A DNA stretch of 64,000 nt from Phycisphaera sp. (GTDB lineage: Bacteria > Planctomycetota > Phycisphaerae > Phycisphaerales > Zrk34), in contig WGMA01000043.1 of assembly GCA_016125285.1 (NCBI GenBank), positions 1-64,000 on the forward strand, in the 5' to 3' direction. The translations under genes and the position numbers were made by a program. Below, piece after piece: positions 34,178-43,406 of the stretch. How positions within the stretch are numbered: the stretch's first letter is position 1; each line of letters begins with the position of its first letter. The notes under the pieces are model-generated. The model did no database searches. It saw nothing but the letters and a program-made list of their open reading frames with translations, and was not told where the DNA came from.

Positions 34178-34696
34178 TCACTCGGCGTCGCGTGTGAGCG
34201 GCTCGAGGTGCGTGATCAGCAGGCCACGCATGCCGTCGCGGTCGAAGGTCTTGCCGGCGACCTTAACGTACATGCCCAGGTACGAACGGGCCTGGAGATA
34301 GGCGTCAACCTCGTCGGTGGCGTCGGGGTCAAAGACAATGACGTAAGCGCTACCCGCGGGAGCGATCCCGGCTGCGGAGGACGTGTAGTGCTTGTCGACC
34401 ACCAGGCCGATCGGCACGTTGGGATCGAGCGAGCCGATGATACGTTGCTCGATCGGCCGGGCGAGGTCCAGCGTGTAGACCAGCGTCGGCTGGTTGCGGA
34501 GGAACAGGCTCAGGTCGACGACGCGACCCTCGAGCTGGGCGTCGTGCCCCGCTTCAAGGATCGGCCCGAGCTCGAACGTCGGCGGGTCGAGGCTGCGCGT
34601 CGTGCTGGCGGTTACGCCTTTCGGCGCGCTGAGCAGACCGACCGCGGCGAGCAGGCCGATCGCGAGTACGGCGGCGATGATGGTGCGGCGTTTCAT
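34178..34696 (-). CDS. Secreted OB-fold-like protein B (172 residues)
   Basis: From the ATG at 34696 (GGGAG upstream) the signal peptide is MKRRTIIAAVLAIGLLAAVG. The domain LEGRVVDLSLFL...PIGLVVDKHY...AYVIVFDPDATDEVDAYLQARSYLGMYVKVAG...RDGMRGLLITHLEPL aligns along its length with the protein at 31502-32020. The gene is followed by the CCCACGGG palindrome. Confidence 0.7.
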   Translation of the reverse strand: MKRRTIIAAVLAIGLLAAVGLLSAPKGVTASTTRSLDPPTFELGPILEAGHDAQLEGRVVDLSLFLRNQPTLVYTLDLARPIEQRIIGSLDPNVPIGLVVDKHYTSSAAGIAPAGSAYVIVFDPDATDEVDAYLQARSYLGMYVKVAGKTFDRDGMRGLLITHLEPLTRDAE

Positions 34697-34985
34697 TTTG
34701 ACTTCTCCCTTCCCCGTCAGGCGGAATGTTGCGTGAAAAGGTATGTCTTCTCTCAATCATTGGTAGGTCCGACGCGGCGCGGGGCCCATCAACGCGGTGC
34801 GGATCACGGCGTGGGTATTGGTCCGGGGCGAGCGTGGGCACGCGGATGATTGGCGCTTTCGGTTGGGAGCGGATCGAGGGTGTGAGTAGGATGGGGGTGT
34901 TGTGGAAGTGGCGTGCACCCACGGGGCGGAACCCGTGGGCTTTGGGGCAGCGCGGAGTGGGGCGCGAAGGATCGGAGGCGTAGAC
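34697..34985. other. 289-bp divergent intergenic region
   Basis: This region separates the minus-strand secreted protein from the plus-strand exporter genes and should hold both promoters. It contains the palindromic repeat at 34918-34939 and no other clear feature. Confidence 0.4.
34918..34939. repeat. CCCACGGG...CCCGTGGG hairpin repeat
   Basis: Eight-base arms CCCACGGG and CCCGTGGG enclose GCGGAA. The 22-mer differs by one base from the copy at 54379-54400. Confidence 0.7.
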
Positions 34986-36113
34986 GTGGGCGTGCGCATC
35001 ATCGGACTAATCGTGGTCGTGGCCGTGCTGGGCGCGGCGTTGTATTCGAGCCAGCTGACGACCGAGCCGCTGAAGGTGTCGGGGTTCGTCGAGGCGCACG
35101 AGGTGCGCGTGGGGTCGCGCGTGGGCGGGCGTGTGGAGTCGGTGAAGGTCAAGGAAGGCGCGACGGTGGCGGCGAGTGACGTGCTGGTGACGCTGGAGGC
35201 GTACGACCTGAAGGAGCGTCGCGCGGCGGCGGCGGCGGAGCTGGACCAGCGGAAGTCGGCGCTGGCGAAGCTGGAGGCGGGGCATCGCGCGGAGGACATC
35301 GAGCAGGCGCGTGCGGCGCGGGATCGGCTGGCGGCGTTGGTGTCGAAGCTGAAGGCCGGGCCGCGCGCGCAGGAGATCAACGCGGCGCAGTCGCAGGTGG
35401 AGGCGGCGGACGCGCGGCTGGAGTTCGCGAACCTCACGCTCAAGCGTGCGCAGACGCTGATGGAGAAGCGCGCCGTCAACCAGGAAGACCTGGACCGCGC
35501 GGTGGCGTCGGTGAAGATCGAGACGGCGACGCTGAACGCGCGGCGGCAGGAGCTGGAGCTGTTGCAGGCGGGCACGCGCGGCGAGGAGATCGCCGAGGCC
35601 GAGGCGCAGCTGGCGGGCGCGGACGCGGCGCTCAGCGAACTGGTCAACGGGTTTCGCAAGGAAGACATCGACGAGGCGCGCGCGGCGGTGGCGGCGGCGG
35701 ACGCGGCGCTGGCGGCGATCGATCGGCAGATGCAGGAGCTGACGGTGCGCGCGCCGACGGCGGGCGTCGTCGAGGCGGTGGACCTGGAGCCGGGCGACCT
35801 GATCGGCCCGAACCAGCCCGCGCTGTCGATGCTCGACGTGCAGGAGCTGTGGGTGCGGGCGTACGTGCCGGAGAATCGCCTCAACCTGAAGGTCGGCCAG
35901 ACGGTGTCGGTGACGGTCGACAGCTACCCGGGTCGTCGGTTCAAGGCACACGTGAGTTACGTGGCGACACAGGCGGAGTTCACGCCGCGTAACGTGCAGA
36001 CGCCGGAGGAGCGGTCGAAACAGGTGTTCCGCATCAAGGCGACGCTGGACGAGGGCGGCGACGTGCTGCGTCCCGGCATGGCGGCGGACGTGTGGCTGGA
36101 GGCGGCGGAGTGA
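34986..36113 (+). CDS. HlyD-family membrane fusion protein
   Basis: A GTG at 34986 with GGAGG 7 bases upstream gives an N-terminal membrane anchor (VGVRIIGLIVVVAVLGAALY), a biotinyl-lipoyl-like half (VSGFVEAHEVRVGSRVGGRV), a long alpha-hairpin rich in Ala/Glu, and a second half RAPTAGVVEAVDLEPGD followed by a beta-barrel (VGQTVSVTVDSYPGRRFKAHV). This is the YbhG/EmrA-like adaptor of an efflux or export pump. It overlaps the next gene by 4 bp (GTGA). Confidence 0.87.
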   Translation: MGVRIIGLIVVVAVLGAALYSSQLTTEPLKVSGFVEAHEVRVGSRVGGRVESVKVKEGATVAASDVLVTLEAYDLKERRAAAAAELDQRKSALAKLEAGHRAEDIEQARAARDRLAALVSKLKAGPRAQEINAAQSQVEAADARLEFANLTLKRAQTLMEKRAVNQEDLDRAVASVKIETATLNARRQELELLQAGTRGEEIAEAEAQLAGADAALSELVNGFRKEDIDEARAAVAAADAALAAIDRQMQELTVRAPTAGVVEAVDLEPGDLIGPNQPALSMLDVQELWVRAYVPENRLNLKVGQTVSVTVDSYPGRRFKAHVSYVATQAEFTPRNVQTPEERSKQVFRIKATLDEGGDVLRPGMAADVWLEAAE

Positions 36114-38386
36114 GCGACGCATCGCACGATGACGATCGCGGTGAAGATGCGGGCGACGACGGCGGCGTGGCGCGCGGCGATGACACTGCGCCGTGCGACG
36201 ACTGCGTGATCGACGTGCGTCACCTCACGCGGAAGTTCGGCGATGTCACGGCGGTGGGCGACGTGACGTTCCAGGTGAAGCGTGGGTCGATCTTCGGGCT
36301 GCTCGGGCCGAACGGGTCGGGCAAGTCGACGATCATCCGCATGCTGTGCGGCGTGCTGGAGCCGAGCGCGGGCAGCGCGACCGTGCTCGGCCACGACGCC
36401 GAGCGCGAGTCGGAACTGATCAAGCGGCGCATCGGCTACATGTCGCAGAGCTTCAGCCTCTACGCCGACCTGACCGTGCGCGAAAACCTCGATTTTTACG
36501 GACGGATCTACGGGCTGTCGCCGCAGCGATTGAAGGAACGGTCGGAGGCCGTGATCGCGCTGACGTCGATCGAGCCCTACGTCGACCAGCTCGCGGGCAC
36601 GCTGTCGGGCGGATGGAAACAGCGGCTGGCGCTGGCGTGTGCGCTGATCCACGAACCGGCGGTGGTGTTCCTCGACGAGCCGACGGCGGGCATCGACCCG
36701 GTGGCGCGGCGACAGCTGTGGGACCTGCTGTTCGAGCTGTCGGGCCAGGGCGTGACGCTGTTCGTCACCACGCACTACATGGACGAGGCCGAGCGCTGCA
36801 CGGACGTGGCGTACATCTACCTGTCGAAGCTGCTGGTCAAGGGCACGCCGGACGATCTGAAGGCGCTGCCGAGCGTGACGCCGGAGGGCACGCAGCGTTA
36901 CGAGCTGGACGTGCCGGAACCGGCGCGACACCTCACGAAGCTGCGCGAAGCGGAGGGCGTGCGCGACGCGACGCTGTTCGGGCAGTCGATCCATCTGCTG
37001 GCCGACGAGGGCGCCGGCGTGTCGTCGCTGCTCGGGCCGCTGGGCGTGTCGGAGCAGGACGTGGAGATGCGTCAGATCACGCCGACGCTGGAGGACGTGT
37101 TCGTGACACTGACGCGCGCCGCGGAGAAGGAGCGTGCGGCGGGCGGTGAGATCACCACGCACGTGGACGCGAGCGCGGGCGACGCCCATGACGCGCCCAC
37201 GCCGCGCGCCAAACCCGCCAAACGTCGCAAGGCCGCGACGATGGCCGGGTTCCTCGCCGTGTTTATCAAGGAGTTCTTCCACCTGCGTCGCCAGCCCACG
37301 ACGCTCGTGTTCATGCTCGTGATCCCCGTCCTGCAGATGCTGATCTTCGGCTACGCGATCGATACGCAGATTGAGGACATCCCGCTCGTCGTCTACGACC
37401 TCGACGGCCGCGCGTCCGGACGCGAGCTGACCGAGGCGTTCGAGAACACCGGCACGTTCGAGGTGATCGAACGTGTGACCGACGACGAATCCTTCCGACG
37501 CGCCATCACCAGCGGACGCGCCAAGGCCGGGCTCGTCATCCCGCCCGACTACACCGACCGCCTGACGCGCGGCCAGCAGGTCCAGGTCCAGGTGCTCATC
37601 GACGGCAGCGACTCGCAGGTCGCCACCACCGCGCTCAACGCCGCGAGCCTGCTCGGCGTCGACCGATCCATCCGCATCGCACGCAACACCGCCGAGGCCC
37701 TGCAGACCGGCCCGGCGCGCGACACCACCGGGCACGTCGCCCTGCCCATCGAGGTCCGACCGCGACTGCTCTACAACCCCGACCTCGAGTCCGCACACTT
37801 CTTCGTGCCCGGCCTCGTCGGCATCATCCTCCAGCTCGTCACGCTCTTCCTCACCACCTTCGCCATCGTCCGCGAACGCGAACAGGGCACGCTCGAACAG
37901 CTCTTCGTCACGCCCGTCGGACGCACCGGCCTCATGCTCGGCAAGCTGCTGCCCTATGCCGTGTGCGGCTTCGTCGAGATGCTCATCGTCCTCACCGTCA
38001 TGGTCTTCCTCTTCCGCGTGCCCATCCGCGGCGACCTCACGCTGCTGCTCGCCCTGTCCCTGCTGTTCCTCGTCTGCGCGCTCGGCCTCGGCCTGCTCAT
38101 CTCCACCATCGCACGCACCCAGGTCGCCGCGATCCAGATGGCCTTCATGATCATGCTGCCGTCCGTGCTGCTCTCCGGCTTCATGTTCCCCCGCAGCGAG
38201 ATGCCCACGCCGATCTACCTCGCGACCTTCGCCATCCCCGTGACCTACTTCCTCGAAATGCTCCGCGGCGTCGTGCTACGCGGCGCCGACCTGATCGACC
38301 TCATGCCCCACGTCATCGGCCTGACCGCCTGCTGCGTCGTCGTCCTCGGCCTGAGCATCGGTCGCTTCCGCAAGCAGCTGGGGTGA
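36110..38386 (+). CDS. ABC exporter: ATPase fused to ABC-2 permease
   Basis: The first half is an ATPase with Walker A GPNGSGKST (66-74), signature LSGGWKQRLAL and Walker B AVVFLDEPTAGIDP. The second half (from about residue 385) is an ABC-2 type permease with a large periplasmic loop and five or six membrane helices, ending MLRGVVLRGADLIDLMPHV. Fusion in one chain resembles RbbA/YbhFSR-type drug exporters. The GTG at 36110 is favoured because it overlaps the HlyD stop and has GGAGG upstream. No separate second permease is present. Confidence 0.87.
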   Translation: MSDASHDDDRGEDAGDDGGVARGDDTAPCDDCVIDVRHLTRKFGDVTAVGDVTFQVKRGSIFGLLGPNGSGKSTIIRMLCGVLEPSAGSATVLGHDAERESELIKRRIGYMSQSFSLYADLTVRENLDFYGRIYGLSPQRLKERSEAVIALTSIEPYVDQLAGTLSGGWKQRLALACALIHEPAVVFLDEPTAGIDPVARRQLWDLLFELSGQGVTLFVTTHYMDEAERCTDVAYIYLSKLLVKGTPDDLKALPSVTPEGTQRYELDVPEPARHLTKLREAEGVRDATLFGQSIHLLADEGAGVSSLLGPLGVSEQDVEMRQITPTLEDVFVTLTRAAEKERAAGGEITTHVDASAGDAHDAPTPRAKPAKRRKAATMAGFLAVFIKEFFHLRRQPTTLVFMLVIPVLQMLIFGYAIDTQIEDIPLVVYDLDGRASGRELTEAFENTGTFEVIERVTDDESFRRAITSGRAKAGLVIPPDYTDRLTRGQQVQVQVLIDGSDSQVATTALNAASLLGVDRSIRIARNTAEALQTGPARDTTGHVALPIEVRPRLLYNPDLESAHFFVPGLVGIILQLVTLFLTTFAIVREREQGTLEQLFVTPVGRTGLMLGKLLPYAVCGFVEMLIVLTVMVFLFRVPIRGDLTLLLALSLLFLVCALGLGLLISTIARTQVAAIQMAFMIMLPSVLLSGFMFPRSEMPTPIYLATFAIPVTYFLEMLRGVVLRGADLIDLMPHVIGLTACCVVVLGLSIGRFRKQLG

Positions 38387-38414
38387 GGCACGCGTACGAC
38401 TTCGTAACCCCTCG

Positions 38415-38538
38415 CCCCCAGGTGGGGGAGAGGTTGGGTGAGGGGGTCGATTCATCGAACACGGCATTTCGTGCGGGAAACACGCCACGTATTCGACGGC
38501 TTCACCCTCACCCCTGCCCTCTCCCTCAATGGAGAGGG
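38415..38538. repeat. CCCTCACC/CTCTCCC-type intergenic hairpins
   Basis: CCCCCA/TGGGGG (38415-38428) and CCCTCTCC/GGAGAGGG (38517-38524 and 38531-38538) are short stems separated by about 90 bases of non-coding DNA. They close the transporter unit and face the gene ending at 38549, so they may be terminators. Confidence 0.5.
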
Positions 38539-38548
38539 TGTATCATCC

Positions 38549-39625
38549 CTACTCGCCGAGCACCCTCGCCACCTCCGCCGCGTCCGTCAGCCCGCGCTCC
38601 ACCGCGGTCGCCGCCGCGTCGCGCAGCGTCACGTACCCCGCCCGTCCCGTCAGCAGCTTCGACATCGTGCTCGCGTCCGCGCGATCGAGCACGGCGCGAC
38701 GCAACGCGTCGTCCATCTCCGCGTACTCCGCGATCGGTACACGACCGGAAAAGGTGTCAGACACCTTTTTTCGCAGCAGCCGCTGCGCCACCACCGCGTG
38801 CACCGCGCTGCTCAGCTGATAAGGCTCGATCCCCATCTCCAGCAATCGCGCCAGCGCCGTCGCGGGTGAACCGGCGTGCAGCGTCGCGATCAGACGATGC
38901 CCCGACAGCGCCGCGCCGATCGCCGCCGTCGCCGTCGCCGCGTCACGCACCTCGCCCAGCATCAGCACCTGTGGGTCCTGCCGCAGGATCGACCGCAGCG
39001 CCCGCTCGTACGTCAGCTCGCCGTGCGGCGTCACCTCGATCTGCGTCACCCCCGCGATGTCCCGCTCCACCGGGTCCTCCAACGCAATCACGCTCACGCC
39101 CGGCTGCGTCGACACGATGTGCTCCAGCAACGCATAAATCGTCGTCGTCTTGCCCGACCCCGCCGGGCCCGTCAGCAGCAGCATCCCCGTGTCCGCCCTC
39201 GCGAAGCGACGCAGCCCGTCGACCACCGCGTCCGGCAGGCCCAGCGCGTCCAGCTCGCGCGGCTGCGTCAGCTCCGCGGGCAAACGCACCACCGCCCGCA
39301 GCCCGTGCGTCGTCGGCATCACCGACACGCGCATCTCGATCGCCCGCCCCGCCGTCGGCGACATCACACTCAACCGCCCCTCCTGCGGGATGTCCGGCCG
39401 ATACGTCAGCAGCTTGCCCATCACCATTAACCGCGCCACCACCGCCCGCCCCGTCTGCCCATCCAACCGCTGCGCCGTGTCGAGCACCCCGTCGACCCGC
39501 ACACGCACCGCGTACCCCTCGGCTTCCGGGTCCACATGCACATCCGACGCGCTGCGCGCCACCGCGTCGTCGAGCAGGCGGTCGACGATCGGTCGGGCGT
39601 CGATGGATTCGGGGCGTTCGTGCAT
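38549..39625 (-). CDS. GspE/PilB/PilT-family secretion ATPase lacking the zinc motif
   Basis: ASDVHVDPEAEGYAVRVRVDG, Walker A GPAGSGKTT, Asp box LEDPVE, LRSILRQDPQVLMLGEVRD and HAGSPATALARLLEMG mark a type II secretion/type IV pilus ATPase. After VVAQRLLR, family members normally have LCPxCR...CxxCxGTGYxGR. Here that part is only KKVSDTFSGRVPIAE, encoded by a palindromic repeat, so no cysteine remains. The N-terminal N1 domain is also missing. It may be a specialised or decaying paralogue. Confidence 0.82.
   Translation of the reverse strand: MHERPESIDARPIVDRLLDDAVARSASDVHVDPEAEGYAVRVRVDGVLDTAQRLDGQTGRAVVARLMVMGKLLTYRPDIPQEGRLSVMSPTAGRAIEMRVSVMPTTHGLRAVVRLPAELTQPRELDALGLPDAVVDGLRRFARADTGMLLLTGPAGSGKTTTIYALLEHIVSTQPGVSVIALEDPVERDIAGVTQIEVTPHGELTYERALRSILRQDPQVLMLGEVRDAATATAAIGAALSGHRLIATLHAGSPATALARLLEMGIEPYQLSSAVHAVVAQRLLRKKVSDTFSGRVPIAEYAEMDDALRRAVLDRADASTMSKLLTGRAGYVTLRDAAATAVERGLTDAAEVARVLGE
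38749..38771. repeat. AAAAGGTGTC-A-GACACCTTTT palindrome inside the GspE-like gene
   Basis: Ten-base arms AAAAGGTGTC (38749-38758) and GACACCTTTT (38760-38769) flank one base, with TT following. It is read in frame as KKVSDTF at the place of the missing zinc motif. Confidence 0.75.
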
Positions 39626-39707
39626 GACCACAGTGTACCGCCGCAGCGTGCCTCTATGCGCGTTTCACCCAGGGCACCGCGTGTGACGTCCGTTATGATG
39701 TGCCGTG

Positions 39708-40964
39708 ATGACCGTCACCAGCGACACATTGGCGTACGTAACCGCCGACGAGCCCGGGATCGGCGGGCGGATCAAGGCGCGCACGGAGGACTTTGTCGTC
39801 GAGGAGGTGCCGCTGTTCACGCCGGGCGGTGAGGGCGGCAACGGCGGTGATTACCTTTACCTGCAGGTGCAGAAGCGCAAGCGGCTGACGTCGGACGTGG
39901 TGCGTTTTTTCGCCGAGCACTTCGGCGTCGAGCGGGAGGCGATCGGGTTCGCGGGGCTCAAGGACAAGCACGCGGTGGTGCGGCAGTGGTTCAGCGTCGC
40001 GGGCGCGACGGAGGACCGCGCGGTGGAGTTCGCCGACGGGCACGTGGGCATCGTCGACATGTGCCGCGGGCCGGTGGCGCTGACGCCGGGCGACCTGGCG
40101 GGGAATCGCTTTGAGATCAAGGTGCGCGACGTGGCGGGTACGGAAGTCGTCCGCGCCAAGCGGATCGTCGATCACCTCGCCAGGCACGGCGCGGCGAACT
40201 TTCTCGGCGATCAGCGGTTCGGCTACCGGCTCAACAACCACGAGCAGGGCAGACGGCTGATCACCGGCGACCTGCAGGGCTTTCTCGACGTGATGCTCGG
40301 CGAGCCGCGCGACGACGACAACGAACACAACCGCGCAGCGCGGTCGGCGTACGAAGCGGGCGATTACGCGGCGGCGCTGGAGGCCTGGCCAACGGTGCAT
40401 CGGTTCGAGCGGCAGGCGATCGGGCCGCTGTCACGCGGGGCGAGCGCGGCGGAGGCGGTGTCGAGCATCGACCTGCTGCAGCGGCGCATGCTGGTCACGG
40501 CGTGGCAGAGCGCGATCTTCAACCGCGTGCTCGACGCACGCGTGCGCGCCGGGCGGCTGCACGTGATGGAACTCGGCGACCTGGCGTTCAAGCACACGAC
40601 GCGCGGCGTGTTCCAGGTGCGCGACCTCGCCGCCGAGCAGCCCCGCTGCGACGCCTTCGAGATCAGCGCGACCGGCCCGATGTGGGGCCCCGACATGCGG
40701 CGCGCCTCCGGCGATGTCGACACGCGCGAGCTCGATGCGCTGGCCGAGTCCGGCGTGAGCCTCGAGCGCGTGATGGAGCTGGCGGGCGACGACTACGAGC
40801 CGCGCAGCTCGCGGCGGGCGATGCGGATGCAGGTGTACGACCCGCTGGTCACCGGCGGCGCCGACGAGTTCGGGCCGTTCGTCAAGGTCGAGTTCGGCCT
40901 GCCGCGAGGGTGCTTCGCGACGACCGTGATGCGTGAGGTGATGAAGAGCGGGGTTGGGGGCTAG
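39708..40964 (+). CDS. truD: tRNA pseudouridine synthase D
   Basis: RTEDFVVEEVPLF, the active-site segment GFAGLKDKHAVVRQWFSV (catalytic Asp86), NYFGDQRFG-like NFLGDQRFGYR and the insertion domain identify TruD, which modifies U13 in tRNA. The 418-residue length fits. The ATG at 39708 directly follows an in-frame GTG, and no strong ribosome site distinguishes them. Confidence 0.9.
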   Translation: MTVTSDTLAYVTADEPGIGGRIKARTEDFVVEEVPLFTPGGEGGNGGDYLYLQVQKRKRLTSDVVRFFAEHFGVEREAIGFAGLKDKHAVVRQWFSVAGATEDRAVEFADGHVGIVDMCRGPVALTPGDLAGNRFEIKVRDVAGTEVVRAKRIVDHLARHGAANFLGDQRFGYRLNNHEQGRRLITGDLQGFLDVMLGEPRDDDNEHNRAARSAYEAGDYAAALEAWPTVHRFERQAIGPLSRGASAAEAVSSIDLLQRRMLVTAWQSAIFNRVLDARVRAGRLHVMELGDLAFKHTTRGVFQVRDLAAEQPRCDAFEISATGPMWGPDMRRASGDVDTRELDALAESGVSLERVMELAGDDYEPRSSRRAMRMQVYDPLVTGGADEFGPFVKVEFGLPRGCFATTVMREVMKSGVGG

Positions 40965-41055
40965 GGCTTGGGGGTTGGCGGTTAAACCCTTCTGATCGCG
41001 CCCGTACGCTGCTACGATGGGCTTTCACACACGCGCACCTTCAACCGAGGCACGG

Positions 41056-42849
41056 ATGCCGAGCACCACGTCAACAACCACACCGACACGCGGACACTTC
41101 AAGCGGTGGCGCGTTGCGCCGCACGTCGACGACGCCGTTGGCGTGAGCAAGGCGCTGAAGCTCGACCCGCTCATCGGGCAGCTGCTGTGGCGGCGCGGTA
41201 TCGTTGACGCGGGCGCGGCCCGGTCGTTCATCGATCCCAAGCTCACCGACCTGCACGATCCCGCGACGCTGCCCGGGTGTGTCGCCGCCGCCGAACGCCT
41301 CGTCGCCGCCGTGCGCGACAAGCAGCCGATCGTCATCTACGGCGACTACGACGTCGACGGCGTCACCGCGACCGCGATTCTCTTCCACACGCTCAAGGCC
41401 GCGGACCCCGACGCCGACGTGCGCCGCTACGTGCCGCACCGCGTCGACGAGGGCTACGGCCTCAACGCCGAGGCGATCGCCACCATCGCGAGCCAGGGCG
41501 CGAAGGTCGTCGTGTCCGTCGACTGCGGCATCACCGCCATCGAGCCCGCCGCGGTCGCGCGCGAGCACGGCGTCGACCTGATCATTACCGATCACCACGA
41601 GATGCGCACCGACGGCGTGCTGCCCGACGCGCACACGCTCGTCCACCCGCGACTCCCCGCCGACCACCGCAACGCCACCGGCGTCGAGTATCCGTTCGGC
41701 GACATCTGCGGCGCGGGCGTCGCGTACAAGCTCGCGTGGCAGATCGCCCGCGTGTGGTGCGGCTCCGAGCGCGTCACCGGCGTGTTCAAGGGACTGCTGG
41801 TCGACCTGCTGTCGCTCGCGGCGCTCGGCACCATCGCCGACATCGTGCCGCTCGTCGACGAGAACCGCACGATCGCGTCGTACGGCTTGCGTCGCATCAA
41901 GCACACGCCGTTCGTCGGCCTCAATGCGCTGATCGACACGTCGCGACTGCGCGACGAGAAGGTCGACGCATATCACGTCGGCTTCGTGCTCGGCCCGCGC
42001 CTCAACGCGTGCGGCCGCATGGGCCACGCGCGCGAGGCGATCAAGCTGCTGACCGACGCGAACCACGCCGAGTCGCGCCAACTCGCCGAGATGCTCGACA
42101 AGGAAAACACGCACCGCCGCGACACCGAGCGGGCGATCTTCGAGCAGGCGAAGCAGATGGTGATCGACGCCGGGTACGACCACGACGACGTCCGCTGCAT
42201 CGTGCTCGGGCACCCGGACTGGCACGTCGGCGTCGTCGGCATCGTCTGCTCGCGGCTCGTCGAGGCGTTCGGCCGCCCCACCATTCTCGTCAACACGTCG
42301 AACGGTCAGGCGGGCGGCTCGGCGCGGTCGATCGACGGCTACAACCTGCACGAAGCGATCGACGCGTGCAGCGCACACCTCGACAGCTTCGGCGGACACG
42401 CCATGGCCGCGGGACTCAAGCTGCCCACGGCGAACCTCGACGCGTTCCGCGACGCGATGATCAAGCACGCCAGGGCGCACCTGAGTGTCGACGACCTGAC
42501 GCCCGTGCTGGAGATCGACGCGACCGTCACGCTCAACGACCTCCGCCCCACCGCCGTCGAACAGATCGAGAAGCTCGCGCCGTTCGGTCGATCGAACCCC
42601 ACGCCGGTGGTGCTGATCGAGGGCGCGCACGTCGCGCAGCCCCCGCAGACGATGGGCCGCGAGGCGCGCCACCTGGCGCTGTTCGTCGAACAGGACGGCG
42701 TGGTGGTCCGCTGCATCGGCTGGAACATGGGCCGCCTGCAGCCGAAACTCCCCGCCGGGACGGTGCTCGACCTCGCCGCCGAACCGAAGATCAACCGCTG
42801 GAACGGCCGAACGAACACGGAACTGGTCATTCAGGATTTGAAGTGGTGA
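41056..42849 (+). CDS. recJ: Single-stranded-DNA-specific exonuclease RecJ
   Basis: DHH-family motifs YGDYDVDG (95-102), SVDCGI, ITDHHE, IADIVPL, GPRLNACGRMG and the DHHA1 region SFGGHAMAAGLKLP are all present. RecJ degrades 5' ssDNA ends in recombination and repair. The ATG at 41056 is preferred (GAGG 6 bases upstream) over one at 41017. It overlaps the next gene. Confidence 0.92.
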   Translation: MPSTTSTTTPTRGHFKRWRVAPHVDDAVGVSKALKLDPLIGQLLWRRGIVDAGAARSFIDPKLTDLHDPATLPGCVAAAERLVAAVRDKQPIVIYGDYDVDGVTATAILFHTLKAADPDADVRRYVPHRVDEGYGLNAEAIATIASQGAKVVVSVDCGITAIEPAAVAREHGVDLIITDHHEMRTDGVLPDAHTLVHPRLPADHRNATGVEYPFGDICGAGVAYKLAWQIARVWCGSERVTGVFKGLLVDLLSLAALGTIADIVPLVDENRTIASYGLRRIKHTPFVGLNALIDTSRLRDEKVDAYHVGFVLGPRLNACGRMGHAREAIKLLTDANHAESRQLAEMLDKENTHRRDTERAIFEQAKQMVIDAGYDHDDVRCIVLGHPDWHVGVVGIVCSRLVEAFGRPTILVNTSNGQAGGSARSIDGYNLHEAIDACSAHLDSFGGHAMAAGLKLPTANLDAFRDAMIKHARAHLSVDDLTPVLEIDATVTLNDLRPTAVEQIEKLAPFGRSNPTPVVLIEGAHVAQPPQTMGREARHLALFVEQDGVVVRCIGWNMGRLQPKLPAGTVLDLAAEPKINRWNGRTNTELVIQDLKW

Positions 42850-43394
42850 TCACCCACAACGGGGGCGATACGATCAACGTTACCGCATCGACACCATGGC
42901 GATCGCGTGTATTAACTCGACGTGTACTCGTGACGTCAAGCGTGTTGCTATTCGCCGCCAGCCTTACGCAGGACGGGTTCTTGATCAGCGGAGAGAACCC
43001 GCGAGCGTGGGCATCGTGTTTCGGCCTGCTGTTTTTTGGTTGGATAGGCGTGCTGCAAGGCGTGTTCGCATGGCTGGCGAATCCGCTCTTGATCAGCAGT
43101 TGGCTCTTGCTGAAGGCACGGCGGACACGGTCAATCATGTGTGCGCTAGCTGCCTTGATGTTTGCACTGAGTTTCCTGCTGTATAAGGAAATCGTCACAG
43201 ACGAGGCCGGCGGCGTGTCATCCATTACGCGTTACTCGGCTGGATACTGGCTTTGGGTAGCCAGCATCGCGATCGCAGTGCTTGGCGCAATCGTGTGGAA
43301 GCCAAGAGATGGTGACGCGGTTCAATCAGAACCTGCTGAGGCGGGCTCGCGTGACGAAATCCGCGCACAAAAAAACGGCGGGGTGTCTCACTGA
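42846..43394 (+). CDS. Small polytopic membrane protein
   Basis: A GTG at 42846 overlaps the recJ stop (GTGA) with AGGA upstream. The 182-residue product has about four hydrophobic segments (LVTSSVLLFAASL, CFGLLFFGWIGVLQGVFAWL, IMCALAALMFALSFLLY, YWLWVASIAIAVLGAIV) and a polar C-terminus. No family is recognised. Base composition is less GC-rich than in recJ. Confidence 0.6.
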   Translation: MITHNGGDTINVTASTPWRSRVLTRRVLVTSSVLLFAASLTQDGFLISGENPRAWASCFGLLFFGWIGVLQGVFAWLANPLLISSWLLLKARRTRSIMCALAALMFALSFLLYKEIVTDEAGGVSSITRYSAGYWLWVASIAIAVLGAIVWKPRDGDAVQSEPAEAGSRDEIRAQKNGGVSH

Positions 43395-43406
43395 CCAGCC
43401 CGCCGT
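43369..43406 (-). terminator. Minus-strand terminator, copy 1
   Basis: ACGGCGGG (43375-43382) pairs with CCCGCCGT (43399-43406), followed on the minus strand by T7. It overlaps the end of the plus-strand membrane protein gene. Confidence 0.65.

Noticed and set aside
35957-37798. 613-codon minus-strand frame across the ABC exporter
   Set aside because: It is antisense to Walker A, signature and Walker B motifs and lacks any protein family.
37963-39627. 554-codon plus-strand frame over the permease end and GspE-like gene
   Set aside because: It is a Pro/Arg/Ser low-complexity product lying out of frame or antisense to two recognisable genes.
41071-42672. 533-codon minus-strand frame opposite recJ
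   Set aside because: Antisense to the DHH motifs and of biased composition.
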